Positions 47,337 to 60,223 of a stretch of DNA of 64,000 bases are shown here, piece by piece. The DNA lies in the NCBI RefSeq assembly GCF_020360975.1, contig NW_025408675.1, positions 248,001-312,000 on the forward strand. The letters are read 5' to 3'. How positions within the stretch are numbered: position 1 is the stretch's first letter; each line of letters opens with the position of its first letter. The position numbers were made by a program, and so were the translations under genes. The notes beneath the pieces were generated by a model, which saw nothing but the letters and a program-made list of their open reading frames with translations, was not told the origin of the DNA and did no database searches. This stretch comes from Hirsutella rhossiliensis (lineage: Eukaryota; Ascomycota; Sordariomycetes; Hypocreales; Ophiocordycipitaceae).

Positions 47337-48405
47337 CGGGGAAAGGATGAGATGATGCTTGGACTGTGAGTGACGAGAGCGGCCACGTTCCAATGTTGAA
47401 CGGCCGCTTTGTTGTGAACCATGATATCGCGCGCAAGAAAAGGCAGCAACGCTCTGGTCAGCCAAGAGACTTTAACACTGTAACACTTTAGGCAGGCAGT
47501 ATACAGTAGGCATTACAGTGCGCATGAGCATTTATTCGGTTACTGTCGAGAACATCACGCAAGTGATAGTAGTACCGTAGATGATGGCCATACTGCAGCA
47601 AGTTGTGCAACGCTGCCCAAGGGATATCTCGTCGAGAAAAGGGCGGGAGCGCACCGAGAATCAAGAGAGGGCGGCGATGACGTCTGCACGAGGTAGGCCG
47701 TGCTCCCTTGAATACCTAGGGAATACCACCTACGTAGGTACTGAGCGGCTCAGATGCCTACCTCGGTACCTCCTGTGCTGGATAAGCCCGGAGTTAGCTG
47801 CCTCCTGCTAAGCTGTCGTCTCGTCTCGCATCGGGCTCGAGAATCTGCGCCAGCTTTTTAGCTAGGTGTGTAGCATGGTATCGACCTGCCCATGCTGCCC
47901 TCTGGCTTAAACGCCCGATCGGCGACGTCAGGACCCTTTATGCAGGCCGGCAGGCCACCTAAGAACCATGTGCAAGGATAAGTCTCTACAATAGGCAGAT
48001 ACCCACCCAGTAAGCCACTTGCCCGCGTAGGCGCCCGTACTGGATTAGCGCATTCAAGTGCGCCTAGCAGCCACATTTCTGGCCCATCGAGCTTCACACC
48101 CAAACACCAGGCTGCCAGGGGCTAGCCAACATCTTCATGCCTTGTCCCTCGTCGTGAAGCGGCCTCATACCCTACCCACAAGGCCTTGCTGCACACCTTG
48201 CTTCTCTGTCATGGGCGTTTGCATTCTTTGACGTACATGCCCGACATGCTGGCCCCAGCGGCATCCTCTGCTTTCCAACAGCGAGTCGCGCGTCGCGTTG
48301 CCCTCTTTGCTTCCTAACCTACGGAGTTAACCTACCATCGCCCGCCCTTCAACCTACCTATAAACCCATCCTGCATCAGTTCCGTCCTCCTCGCCAGCCA
48401 GAGCC
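47337..48405. other. Intergenic, inhibitor 3' end to HOOK promoter
   Basis: About 1.07 kb. A 12-bp palindrome ACCTACGTAGGT lies at 47728-47739, and the sequence is rich in pyrimidine runs near 48,300. No supported gene. Confidence 0.45.
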
Positions 48406-51400
48406 ATGCCAGTATACAGCCAACGCGCGCAGGCCGCGCTCCTCAAAGCCGTCAGTCCCCTTGCCATCGCTTCTCCATCCAGTCGACCGCCCTCTCATCC
48501 TCTTGCCGCACCTCGTCTCCAAGCTGGGGCCACACTTTGGTATCCGCTGACTCCGCTGTCTGCACCCACACAGATAAATCGCGTCTTCGACCTGGACCGG
48601 GCGGCCGAGTCTCTGGACGAGCTCGCCGATGGCATCATCCTTGCCCATATTCTCCACGAACTCGACGCCGAGTTTGATCCTACGCACCTCGAGTCGAATC
48701 AGGGCACCTCGAGGTATCTGACGAACAAGCGCAATATCCAAGCTGTTTACAAGGGCCTCTTTCGCTTCATTCGCCGCCGATACCCAGAACTTGGCTGCCA
48801 GGCCAAGAAGTTTGATTACCATGCGGTCGCGGAGAACCCTGAGCCACAAGGCATCAGCCAGGTACGTGCGCATGCTCATGCTGTCTGAGCTTCTTAGAAT
48901 CGCCTTGCTGACCCTATGCTCTTCCAGCTCCTGGCCGTCATGGTAGCGGCCGCCGCAATGGGCCCGGAGAATGAGAAATATGTCCCAAGAATACAGACCC
49001 GCCTGGACCAGGACAACCAGGCCGAAATCATGCAAATCATTCGTTCCATGCAGCAGGACATTGCCAACTTCAAGGATGACGATGATCTAGACGAGGCTCT
49101 CGATGCCGTCATGGAGGCTCGCGATATCGATCTTGTTGTCGAAGAGCAGAATGCGGCTCTGCGGCATCAGCTCGATAGCACAAAGAAGACCCTCTCCGAC
49201 TACATCACCCGCCTCGAGTACCTACAGCAGAGCCACGAGGAGCTGAAATACGACAAGGAAAAGAATGATCGCGAGCTCGACGTTCTGCGCAAGGCTACTC
49301 AGGATGGAGCCAACAGTGCCGAAGCCATCAAGCTTCTCGAGGCACAAGTCCACGAGCAAATGGACATTATTGCCCGAAACGAGGAAGCAATCAGAAACCA
49401 CGACAGAGTCAAAGCCCATTTGGAGAGCGACGTGCAACGGTTGAGCCAGAAGAGTATGCAGGCCGACGAGCTGCGCGATCAAGTTACCGAGTGGAGGCAC
49501 AAGGCGGAGGAATTCGAGAAGAAGGCCAACACCGCCGAACGGTACAAGCAGAAGCTCGAAGCCCAGCAAGGCCTCGCCAAGGAGGTGCAAAATCTCCAGT
49601 ACGAAAGAGCTGAGCTTCAAGAGCAGCTGCGATCCCTCGTCCACGACAGGGAAAAAAGCGAGCGCACCAGAAAGGCCGAGGATGAGCTCACAAAGATGAT
49701 TACACAGTCTGAGCAACACTTGTGGGACGAGCGCAACCAAAAGAACCAGCTCATCAAAGACATGACTGCGATTGAGGAGGAGCTGGTGCGGCTAAAGGCC
49801 CAGCGGGCTCACGACGAACGCTTCATACAAGACCTGCATGAGCAACTGCAGCAAGGCGGCGGCAGCGCTCCTCAGGGCGACGTGCTGGGGGCTTTGCCAA
49901 CCTCATCCACCCTCGAGGATGAATTAAACAACGCGGCAAGCGAGGACGGGCCACCGAACATGCCTCTAGAGTTGTCCAGGTTGAAGGCCGAGAATGAGCT
50001 CCTTCGACGGACTCTGGGCTCCAACGGAGATACTGCACTGCTCCGGCGAGAAATGGAAGAGCAGAGGCGCCAGAGAGACCGAACCCAGCAGAACTTCAAC
50101 GACATTTTTGAGAAACATACCATTATGCAGGAGCAGCTGAGCGCCTTGATGAACGATGAGACCAGTGAGAGGTTCGTCCACAACCATTCCCGCGTATCTG
50201 TTATTCATTCCGTAGCGGCTTGTGCTCACATCATGACGTCGCAGCTCCCAAGCCTTCATCAAAATGCGAAGACAGCTCGTGCAGGCGCAGTCTGGTCTTG
50301 AGGAGGCAGCCAAGCGCTCCACAGATTTGCAGACCAAGGCCGCAGACATGGACCGAGAGCTCATCAGCGTCAAGGGACAACTTTCGGCTGCGAGAAAGGA
50401 TGGAATCGAAGCTTTCAACGAGCTCAAGGGCACCGACAGCCTTGTTTCCGAGTCTCTCAAGGCTGAGCTCGATCGACTACGAGAGGATTGCAGTCTAGTC
50501 GTGGGCGAACGAGATGCCCAAAAATCGCAGTTGATTGAAGCCCTCTTGGCCAAGGAAAAGTTCCGCAAGGAGATTGAGGAAGGGAAGGAGCTTCATGATA
50601 CGAGCGCAACCGAGCCTATCGACGCGGATGCCTCAGAGGCTGCCAAGAAGTCAGGCGAGAAGATTGAGAAACTTCGCGCACGTCTCAAGGAACGAAAGCA
50701 GGTGAGTGGAAACCGTCCATGGTTCATACGTCTGGGGTTCTGGGGACTATCCTCGCCTCTCTCTACTCCTCAACCATACTTCCCCTGAAGCCTTGTCAAG
50801 CATGAGGAAGCGCCAGGAACCTGGCCAGCTGGCTGGAGCGAACCTAGTCGCGCATTGCCCTCCACCTTCCTTACTCCCCATGTTTCGAGAGGCGATCTTC
50901 TATAGATTGTCCAACAGGAGAGGCACAGTTGCCATGTTGGGCAGGCCTGGCGTCGTGGGATGCGTTCACTATCATCGCCAGGCTCCGCTTGACGGTTGAT
51001 TGCGAGAGCGCTCTTCATTTTGACATTATTCCCATTCGCTTGCCCCCTTCGATGACAGTTTCCTTGACCCGACTTCACCTTGGTCTTCGTATGACTGGAT
51101 TCTAATTTTATCTTCAGCAATTGGAGCAATCGGAGCAAGACAAGCTCGATTTGCAGAGCAAGTTGCAGGCGGCACAAGAAGGAGAGAACTCATCTGCACA
51201 GAAGGTATCATCTCTCAATCCTTATTCCCCAGCCTCCCCCCCTCCATACTTCTGCCATGGAAAGAGACAGGGGGTCGCCTCTTGGATCGGACTCAATCAG
51301 AGACCGATGATATGTGCATGCAGTGGCTGACTCGGAACTTGCTACAGGCTGCCACTGACCAGACCATCAAGAATCTGCAGAGAGAAAATGCCCTCATCAC

Positions 51401-51577
51401 GTCAGCCTGGTATGATCTGACAAGCCGGCTTCAAAGCAACCACCTTGTGCTCCAGCGGCGGCACGACGCCCCCCGGAGCTGGCTGAACAAGCAGAGGCAG
51501 ATGGTCAATGGTCAGTTGCGCCGACGCGACTTGCTCTACCTCTACTGACCTCTCTTTCAGCCACCCCGAGGAGATAG
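48406..51577 (+). CDS. HOOK: Hook-family dynein adaptor (early endosome motility)
   Basis: Join 48406-48450, 48574-48861, 48928-50171, 50245-50701, 51118-51204, 51348-51510, 51561-51577; 766 aa. Hook proteins link early endosomes to dynein/dynactin and kinesin-3 in hyphae. The N-terminal Hook domain (about 1-150) has the conserved block from H-E-L-D-A-E-F-D-P to S-R-Y-L-T-N-K-R-N and a Q-G-I-S-Q-L-L junction. Long coiled coils run from about 190 to 640. The C-terminal block (W-Y-D-L-T-S-R-L, then S-W-L-N-K-Q-R) ends in a 5-codon last exon. Donors are mostly GT[A/G/C] with consensus acceptors. The first intron (123 nt) has no stop and is a multiple of three. The fourth intron is 416 nt. Confidence 0.9.
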
Positions 51578-52079
51578 AATCTCACGGGTTTGGCCACTCA
51601 GCCTCAACGTGGATGATGGTGAATGTGGCGTATTTCAATCATACCCAAGAACGACCTGTCTCTGGGCCACGGGTCGATTCCCCCCCTTTTACTTGTCTTG
51701 CTCCTCCACACCTTGTGTCATAGCATTGCAAAAGAGCCCGTGGAGTGATTCCTGGCTTGGCCCACGCAATACGGCATTTTCCCTTTCCTTGCTACTTTCT
51801 CCGCTTAGGCGGTTCGGCAACGCCTATCCCTATTCCCCCTTCTGTGCTGGCTCTCGTCAAGGGCAGCATGATCAAAGAGAAGCGAGTTTCAAGCAAACCG
51901 AGGCACAAGGCCGCAATGGCATAAGTATCTTTACATTTTCGCATTTTGACGCGTCGGCGGCTTTCTTGAATCGACTTGAAGCTAGACCTTCAGTGTGCGG
52001 TATGCAGGCAGTTTGGCTATTGATTAGATATGGACTGGCTAGAACAGATGCGCAGGGCAGGCCCCTGTGCTTAGATGGT

Positions 52080-52102
52080 CGTCGCACGCCAAACGTGCGA
52101 CG
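52080..52102. repeat. Hairpin, 9-bp stem and 5-nt loop
   Basis: CGTCGCACG (52080-52088) and CGTGCGACG (52094-52102) pair perfectly around CCAAA. It lies between convergent genes and could fold in either transcript's 3' region. Confidence 0.7.
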
Positions 52103-52174
52103 GTGACATTAATATTGCTAAAACCCGATACTGGTTCTATGTCGTTCTGGTCTAGACTATGACAAGCGGCTTGA

Positions 52175-52207
52175 GGAAAATAGGCCAGCGGCTCGGGCCT
52201 ATTTTCC
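52175..52207. repeat. Hairpin, 12-bp stem and 9-nt loop
   Basis: GGAAAATAGGCC (52175-52186) and GGCCTATTTTCC (52196-52207) pair perfectly. It lies 44 bp from the ADK1 stop codon, in the position of its 3' UTR. Confidence 0.75.
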
Positions 52208-52250
52208 ACCAGGCGGCTACCCTGCGATGCCGCGCCCAGTAATGGTCCGC

Positions 52251-53253
<1,003 letters not shown>

Positions 53254-54373
53254 GGCTGCGAATGGAGGCAAACGGAATTGGCGGTTTGGAAGAGGCGAAG
53301 CAAGAGCCCGGCGCCAGTTATTCAATTGGCCGAGCCCGGGAGAGGGCGGAGAGGTAGAAGAAGTGAGGAGGCGGCGGCGGACGAGGAGGAGGAGGAGGGA
53401 GACGGCGAGAACGGGGCCAACGGACCGGACGGGAATCGTTGAGCGGTTGGCGGACTGACGATGGAAAGGGCTTTGGATTTCTTCCGAGTCCCGCCTTTTT
53501 CGGCTTTGGGGAGCCCAAGCTCCGTTCAAGCGAGCTCGCGGATTGGCCCGCGGACGGCTTAAGGCTGATTACCTCTGTCAGCCGGCTTATCACGGGGTAC
53601 ATCAAGTCAGCCGCTCGTCGTACTGTGGTCGCTCACTCGGGCGTAGCCTAGCATAGAGCGGTACTTCACTCCTTTAGCTTTGATAGGTTCCTCGGGCGCT
53701 GGTGTGCCACGCCCATCTCGGCCGGCTTTTGGTTTGAGCCTGTCACCAAGGAAATCGTAATTTTAGGAGGAATAAAATCGCCAGGTTTTCGAGCATTGTT
53801 TGCATCGATGCGGGCGATAATATTCACATGAATTACGGCTGGCATCAAAAGCAATGGCCGAGACGCCTTCAAGGCCGAGCTGCCGAGTCAGTCGTCTTGC
53901 CTGGATGTCGAATCCCGAGGCAAGTGCCTGGCAGGTGCTTGTACCAAGTACTGGGTGCGTGTCCTGCTCAGGTAAGCAGGCCTCCCCCCCCCCCACGTGA
54001 CGAGCGAGCGGCAATGACGGCGCCGCGATCCGGAGCTCCTGCAGCCCTGCACTGCAGTTGGCTTTCTGGAGCTCATCGACCTTGACCGCAACTAACCCGA
54101 GCAACCACTTCCCCGTCAGGTCACCCACGACGCGTTCTCGCTGCTCGCCAGACCTTCGGGCCCTCTTTTCCAAGAAAACAACAGGGCCTTCACCGGCAAG
54201 TGAGCTGGCTGGTTCCCGGCCCGAATCTGTGGCAAGGCACCCGTGGGCGTACGCACCAACAACAGTGGCAGCTCCCGTACTGCAAAACAACCGCCTCTCC
54301 CACGCTCACCGCTCGCCACTGCGCGAGCCAGAGTCACAAAAGACCCCGACGGCGTCCGCAGACCTGCCTCACG
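53254..54373. other. Divergent promoter region ADK1/RPN8
   Basis: 1.1 kb without a supported gene. A run of eleven C (about 53984-53994) leads straight into CACGTGA, an E-box-like site. The RPN8 leader from about 54,300 is CA/CT-rich. Confidence 0.45.
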
Positions 54374-55531
54374 ATGCCTACCACCACCGCAGAAACCCTT
54401 TCCCTCGTCACCCGCAACGTCTCTGTCGCGCCCCTTGTTCTGCTCTCTGCCGTTGATCACTACAACCGAACTGTCCAGAACAAGACAAAGCGACGGGTCG
54501 TTGGCGTGTTGCTGGGCCAGAACGATGGAAAGAACGTCAGAGTGTCCAACAGCTTCGCCGGTGCGTTGTCCGCTGGCCTTTTCCTGACCAGCTTCCGTCT
54601 AACAGTCTTCCAGTTCCTTTCGAGGAGGACGACCGGGACCCCTCGGTCTGGTTCCTGGACCACAACTACGTCGAGTCGATGAACGACATGTTCAAAAAGG
54701 TCAATGCTAGGGAGAAGCTGATAGGCTGGTATCACTCGGGCCCCAAGCTTCGGGCTTCCGATCTCGAAATCAATGACTTGTTCAAGCGCTATACCCCCAA
54801 TCCCTTGTTGGTCATCATCGACGTTCAGCCCAAGGAATCCGGCGTGCCCACGGATGCCTACTTTGCCGTGGAGGAAATCAAAGATGTGAGCAGCTGCCAG
54901 TCAAGGGGGTGAGAGAGTAACGGTCTAAACAGATTGCTGATTTCGTCTGCAGGATGGCACCACCACCTCAAGAACCTTTGTTCACACCCCTTCCATCATC
55001 GAGGCCGAAGAAGCAGAAGAGATTGGCGTCGAACACCTATTACGCGACATTCGAGACGTGGCTGTCGGCACCCTCTCCACGAGGGTCACCAATCAGCTTC
55101 AGTCGCTTCAAGGGCTACATTTGCGGCTGCGCGACATTGGCGCCTACCTGCAAAAGGTTCTCGACGGGCAGTTGCCTGTCAATCATGCCATTCTTGGCAA
55201 TCTGCAGGACGTGTTCAACCTGCTGCCGAATCTCTCGACGCCCGAGAGCGACGGCAAGACTGGCGGCGGCGAGCTGGCGCATGCCATGAGCATCAAGACA
55301 AACGACCAGCTCATGGCCATTTACCTCAGCAGTCTTATCCGGGCCATCACTGTATTCCACGACTTGATAGAGAACAAGATCCAGAACCGACAGCAGCAAG
55401 AGGAAAAGGAGTCGAAAAAGGACGAGGCCAACAGCAAGGACGACAAGAAGGATGCTGGCGTGAATGGCGTGAATGGAGGGACCAAGGAGGATGCTGACAA
55501 GGAGAAGGAAGGCAAGGAGAAGAAGAAATGA
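54374..55531 (+). CDS. RPN8: 26S proteasome regulatory lid subunit Rpn8 (MPN domain)
   Basis: Join 54374-54560, 54614-54885, 54953-55531; 345 aa. Introns are 53 nt (GTGCGT donor, TTCCAG acceptor, joining the Ala-Val-Pro block) and 67 nt (GTGAGC donor, TGCAG acceptor). Rpn8 pairs with the deubiquitinase Rpn11 in the proteasome lid. The MPN domain (about 10-145) contains [18 protein letters not shown] and N-P-L-L-V-I-I-D but lacks a complete JAMM metal site, as in other Rpn8. The C-terminal helices carry the lid-bundle region. The tail from about 290 is a Lys/Glu/Asp-rich low-complexity stretch. Confidence 0.96.
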
Positions 55532-55794
55532 TATGGTGGCGAGGCCTAGGGAAGTGGAGGCGCAGGTGCATAAGAAACGGATCCTGGGGGCTCACGGGGC
55601 AGATGGACGGTTGCCTGGGGAAGTAGACCTGTATCAGAGTCGGGTCAAGCAAGCCGGCGTCTGTTGTACTGCATATGAACCACGTCAAGAACGGGCGGTT
55701 GCCTTCTAGCCCGGGTGAAGCTACTTGTATCGCCAGGGCCTGACAAGGACGACGCCTCATTGAACGTTTTGCGAACAACACTACGGCTATGGGT

Positions 55795-56592
55795 TCAATG
55801 AACGCCAGCAGCTATTCCAGCCAGCTCGTGCCTCGTCACTAGCCTGTCATCAAGTCCATTTCCCAAAATGGTAGGCCATGTCTCGGCCAACAAGCATGCC
55901 AAAAGATGTTTACAGCAAGGCACATCCTCTCCGTAACTCGAAAGCCCATCAAAGCTCAAGCCGCCAAACGATAGCATCTGCTTGTCCCGGCAAACTTCTC
56001 GTGTCTCAGGCGGTATTGGCGGTGGCGAGGACCGTGGCGATGGTGACGGCGATGCTCGCGGCTCGAACAGTAAAGCTCCGGCCATCGGCTGCGCATAGCT
56101 AGCGAAGGCCTCGAGAGCAAAGTTGGCGCAGGAGCAGCTCCATGCGTCGAGGTGAATGGCGTAGGTTCTCGACGGTGACGCTGGGTCTCGGCGGCGGGGG
56201 CGCGCCAGGGTGGAGGCGAGGGATTGGACAACGTAAAGCCGAGCCAGGGGTACCTCGTCCGTGGTATGTGCGAGCGACGATATCGACGGCGGCCGGCCTC
56301 GATTCCCTGGCTTGCCGTCTTCACCGAGGCCATCTGCATCGCGACGGCGGGTATGGAGACTTGACTGTTCCTCTGGCCTGTCGGGGCCGACGCGGATGCG
56401 GGCCACCAGTTTACGATCGAGCAGGTCGAGGGCCGGGAGGACGATGCTCGGGAAGAGGACATGGAGGGTCAGCAGCAGACGACGGCGGTCCGCCCCGGCG
56501 CTGGCATTTTGGGGAGGCGGCGACGGCGGCGGTGAGAGCGACTCGACGAGCGAAGTGAGCAATTGACGATGAGACGGAAGGCTTTGCATCAT
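55795..56592 (-). CDS. SWS1: SWIM zinc-finger protein, Sws1-like
   Basis: Single 265-aa frame from ATG 56592. A SWIM motif of the form C-x-C...C-x-H is present: C-S-C-A-N-F-A at about residue 155 and C-C-K-H-L-L at about 228, separated by a long Ser/Pro insert. SWIM proteins of this size in fungi resemble Sws1, a Shu-complex subunit that promotes Rad51 filament formation in homologous recombination. The N-terminal part includes a block rich in Leu and Pro and an Arg-rich region. Family assignment rests on the SWIM spacing and overall length, so the Shu role is an inference. Confidence 0.75.
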   Translation of the reverse strand: MMQSLPSHRQLLTSLVESLSPPPSPPPQNASAGADRRRLLLTLHVLFPSIVLPALDLLDRKLVARIRVGPDRPEEQSSLHTRRRDADGLGEDGKPGNRGRPPSISSLAHTTDEVPLARLYVVQSLASTLARPRRRDPASPSRTYAIHLDAWSCSCANFALEAFASYAQPMAGALLFEPRASPSPSPRSSPPPIPPETREVCRDKQMLSFGGLSFDGLSSYGEDVPCCKHLLACLLAETWPTILGNGLDDRLVTRHELAGIAAGVH

Positions 56593-57092
56593 TGTCGGGC
56601 CAGACCCGGAAGGCAGGTTGGGTCAGGTCAGGTCAGAGCTGTAAGAGTACATGACCATTCTGAAAGGATACCTTTGACTTGGGTTCGCCGCGCCGTATGC
56701 TGGAGGATGCCGCAAAGCAATGGCCTTCATTATTGTTGCTTCTGTTGCTATCCTTGCCGGTGAAGGAATCAGAGTCGTGGTTCTTTTGGACGCGCATGAA
56801 GGCCGACGCCTTATTAATCATCAACCGATGTCATCTGATGATGGAACCGCCCCATCGCGTCTCATCAGGTTCGTCGCTTCTGCTGCTGAAGGTAGCTTAC
56901 AATTCAAGTCACTGGGCTCGCTGAAAGCACGTCAAAAGTCGTCCCTTTCCTCTCTACATGCGAATATGGATGCAATTTCTTGATTGTTGTACATAGACGG
57001 GCGACTACAGCATGACGGACGGTTCGCTGTTGCACATGGAGGAGATCTAGCATTGCCTGGCGGGCCCGGCACAAAGGCAGCCTCTTGCGAGC
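56593..57092. other. Intergenic spacer, SWS1-like 5' region
   Basis: Holds a short GGTCA tandem run near 56,620-56,636. No gene recognised. Confidence 0.45.
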
Positions 57093-58413
57093 TTATACCC
57101 AGTCCTTGGGATCTCTCAATACATCCACCAGCCGCTGCTCCCTGCTCTTGGGCTCCGGCTCATGCATGTATTTCCAGCTGGCCGTCAGCGGCAGGCTCAT
57201 GAGGATGCTCTCGACGCGTGACCCCGGCGTGTTGAGGCCAAAGGCCGTGCCGCGGTCGTGAACCAGATTGAACTCGACGTATTTGCCGCGTCGGATCTGC
57301 TGCCACTCTTTTTCTTTTTCCGTAAACGGCATGTCCTTGCGCTTCTCGAGGATGGGAAGGTACGAGGGCAAGAAGGACTTGAGGCAGTCTTGGATAAAGG
57401 CAAAGGTGTTTTCCCGGTCACGCTCCGACTCGTCCAGGTCGTCGAAGAAGATGCCGCCGACGCCCCGGCACTCGCCGCGGTGTTTGTTGTGGAAGTACTC
57501 GTCGCACCACTTCTTGAAGCGGGGGAAGTATGTCTTGTCGTGCGAGTCGCAGGCCTCCTTGAGCGTCTTGTGGAAGTGGATGGCGTCCTCGTCAAAGAGG
57601 TACGCGGGCGTCAGGTCGCTGCCGCCGCCGAACCACCACGCCTGGGAGGAGCCGTCTGGATTGGCCGTCTCGAAGTATCGGTAGTTGAGGTGGACGGTGG
57701 GAGCCATGGGGTTCTTGGGGTGGAGCACCATGCTCAGCCCGGCGGCGAAGAAGTCGAGCGAGTCGACGTTGGGGTCGAGCGTTTTGTGGTCGGCGCGCAT
57801 CTTCTGGATGGCGGGCTTCGGGAGGGAGCCGTAGACGACGCTTACGCCCACGCCGGCCTTTTCGAAGACGTTGCCCTCCTGCAAGACGCATGTCGTGCCG
57901 CCGCCGCCGTTTTTGCGCGTCCACTCATCCTTGCGGAACTTTTTGCCGTCCACCTTTTCGAGCTCCTTGACAATGAGCTTCTGTTGCTCCTTGATGAACT
58001 TCTCCATGCGCAGCCGCATCGGCGAGTCGTCACTGACGCCGCCCTCGCGCTTCTTCTGAGCGTCCTTGTCGGCCAGGGAGGCGGTATCGAGCTTGGCGCC
58101 CTCGGCAGTGGTCTGCGGGGATGACGGGGGCAGTGTCAGCGGCAGAGTCCGACCTCGGACCTGGGGACAGGAGCTTGGCTCGTACTAGATGCATGAACAG
58201 TGAGCCTGCGATGCCGAGAGCGGCCGCGGCGCACCATATCGGCAGGCGCATGTGCCGGTCAGAAGACAGACGGCGGCGAGCAGAGGTCGAGGCTGCCCTC
58301 TGTGACGCTGCTGGGCTCCTCCGTTGAACCCTGGCAAGCTGGGTTGCCGATGTCGTTGAGCGAGGCCGGAGCTGGATAGCGAAGCGCCGAGCTTCTCTTG
58401 CTGCCGTGGTCAT
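57093..58413 (-). CDS. HEM13: Coproporphyrinogen III oxidase (heme synthesis)
   Basis: Exons 58413-58186 and 58112-57093; 415 aa. The 73-nt intron (GTACGA donor, CGCAG acceptor) shifts frame to the conserved body. Oxygen-dependent oxidative decarboxylation of coproporphyrinogen III to protoporphyrinogen IX. The first 75 residues are Arg/Ser/Ala-rich with a short hydrophobic segment ([11 protein letters not shown]), like a mitochondrial intermembrane-space signal; yeast Hem13 lacks this and is cytosolic. The body has the family signature from [13 protein letters not shown] to F-F-D-D-L-D, and [11 protein letters not shown]. Divergent from ATG8. Confidence 0.95.
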
Positions 58414-59629
58414 GATGGCGGTAGGGGCTGGACGGGACACGGGTGGGTAGACGAGACAAGCCGATGCTCGTGGATCGGTTCGCCGCGAACGAGGAGTGAG
58501 GGAAGCTCTCGATTTATGTGGATAGCTCGGTCAAAAAATAGTGCAAGCCGGGGCTCGGGTGGCCGGACAAAGCCGGGTGGCGAAAGGCTGCCGGGTGTCC
58601 TCCTCCCTTCTGCTACCGATGCTGCCACGATGGAGAGGGAGGGGTTTTGTCGGTAAGAAGGGCCGACATTGGAAAAAGGAGGCTCGCGATTGATCCACCC
58701 TGCGTGGCGTGGTCGTCGGCATTGATCGGACGAGCCGCCAAGTCTCCGTACCGCGGGGTACAGGGTAGACTGATAGATGCAGGCAGAGGCGTAAATCAAC
58801 GATGGGTGCCAGATTTTTGCGCAGAGAATCACATTATGTAAACAACCGGTTGACTCCGAGTACGTACCTGGAGCTCGAGACTATACAGGGGGCAAGCAAG
58901 CAAGCTACATTGTAGCCACTCGAATGCCGGCAAGGCCGGTCCTAGACGGCAAGGTAATTAAGGCAGTGAAGTGCATCCCAGGGGTTCGACGATGATTACA
59001 AAAGCAGACACTGCTTTGCCTTCCTGACCCGTGACGAAGGCACTGGCTGCCTGGAGGGGCCGCTTTATCCCGGGTGAGGTCTAGCGCATGATCTTTCCCC
59101 CACACAATCGATTCTCGTGCCGGGTTCAGGTCACGCCGCGCGCGGCTGTAATTCGTCCGCCTGATGTATCTTCCCGATGTTTCTTCACTAATAGAGTACC
59201 TGGACACTTTAGGTACAGCCCCGTGCGGACCCAACGTGCACGCACGGTGATTAGACAGGCACCTGACTCCTTCCGCCGTGCAGTAATTATGTTACAGGGC
59301 GAAAGGTACAAAAGGGTGATGCACAGTATACCTGCTACATACAGTCTGTCCCCTCGCCTCGCCATCACTGCCCACCGCCCCTCTCTCCCTCTCCGCTTTG
59401 CCTCCCGTCGGCGCCTCCAGCTCTCTGCCTGATCACGCATCCAACTGAAAGCACCCGAGCGGAGTCACCCTCACCACCTTGCTTTCGTTCTCTAGATTTC
59501 TCCTCTCCATCTTGCACATCAACGCCTACTATCACGCCCAGAAGCTCGCCTCCGTTTCCCGTCGCATATTCCCCTGCGCATTTGATCACCGCCACCAGAT
59601 ACACTCCATCACTTCGGGCATCCGTCACC
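58414..59629. other. Divergent region HEM13/ATG8
   Basis: 1.2 kb without a supported gene. A long CT-rich leader (about 59,340-59,560) precedes ATG8. Confidence 0.5.

Positions 59630-60223
<594 letters not shown>

Larger units (their letters stand above)
51578..52250. other. Convergent spacer HOOK/ADK1 with two hairpins
   Basis: No gene. Two perfect inverted repeats lie near the ADK1 end (listed separately). Confidence 0.55.

Noticed and set aside
53981..54000. C-run followed by CACGTGA in the ADK1/RPN8 divergent region
   Set aside because: A single E-box-like match beside a homopolymer is not enough to call an operator.
54215..54240. Possible Rpn4-type proteasome element (GTGGCAA) upstream of RPN8
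   Set aside because: Only a partial match to the yeast element GGTGGCAAA, and the factor's conservation in this group is uncertain.
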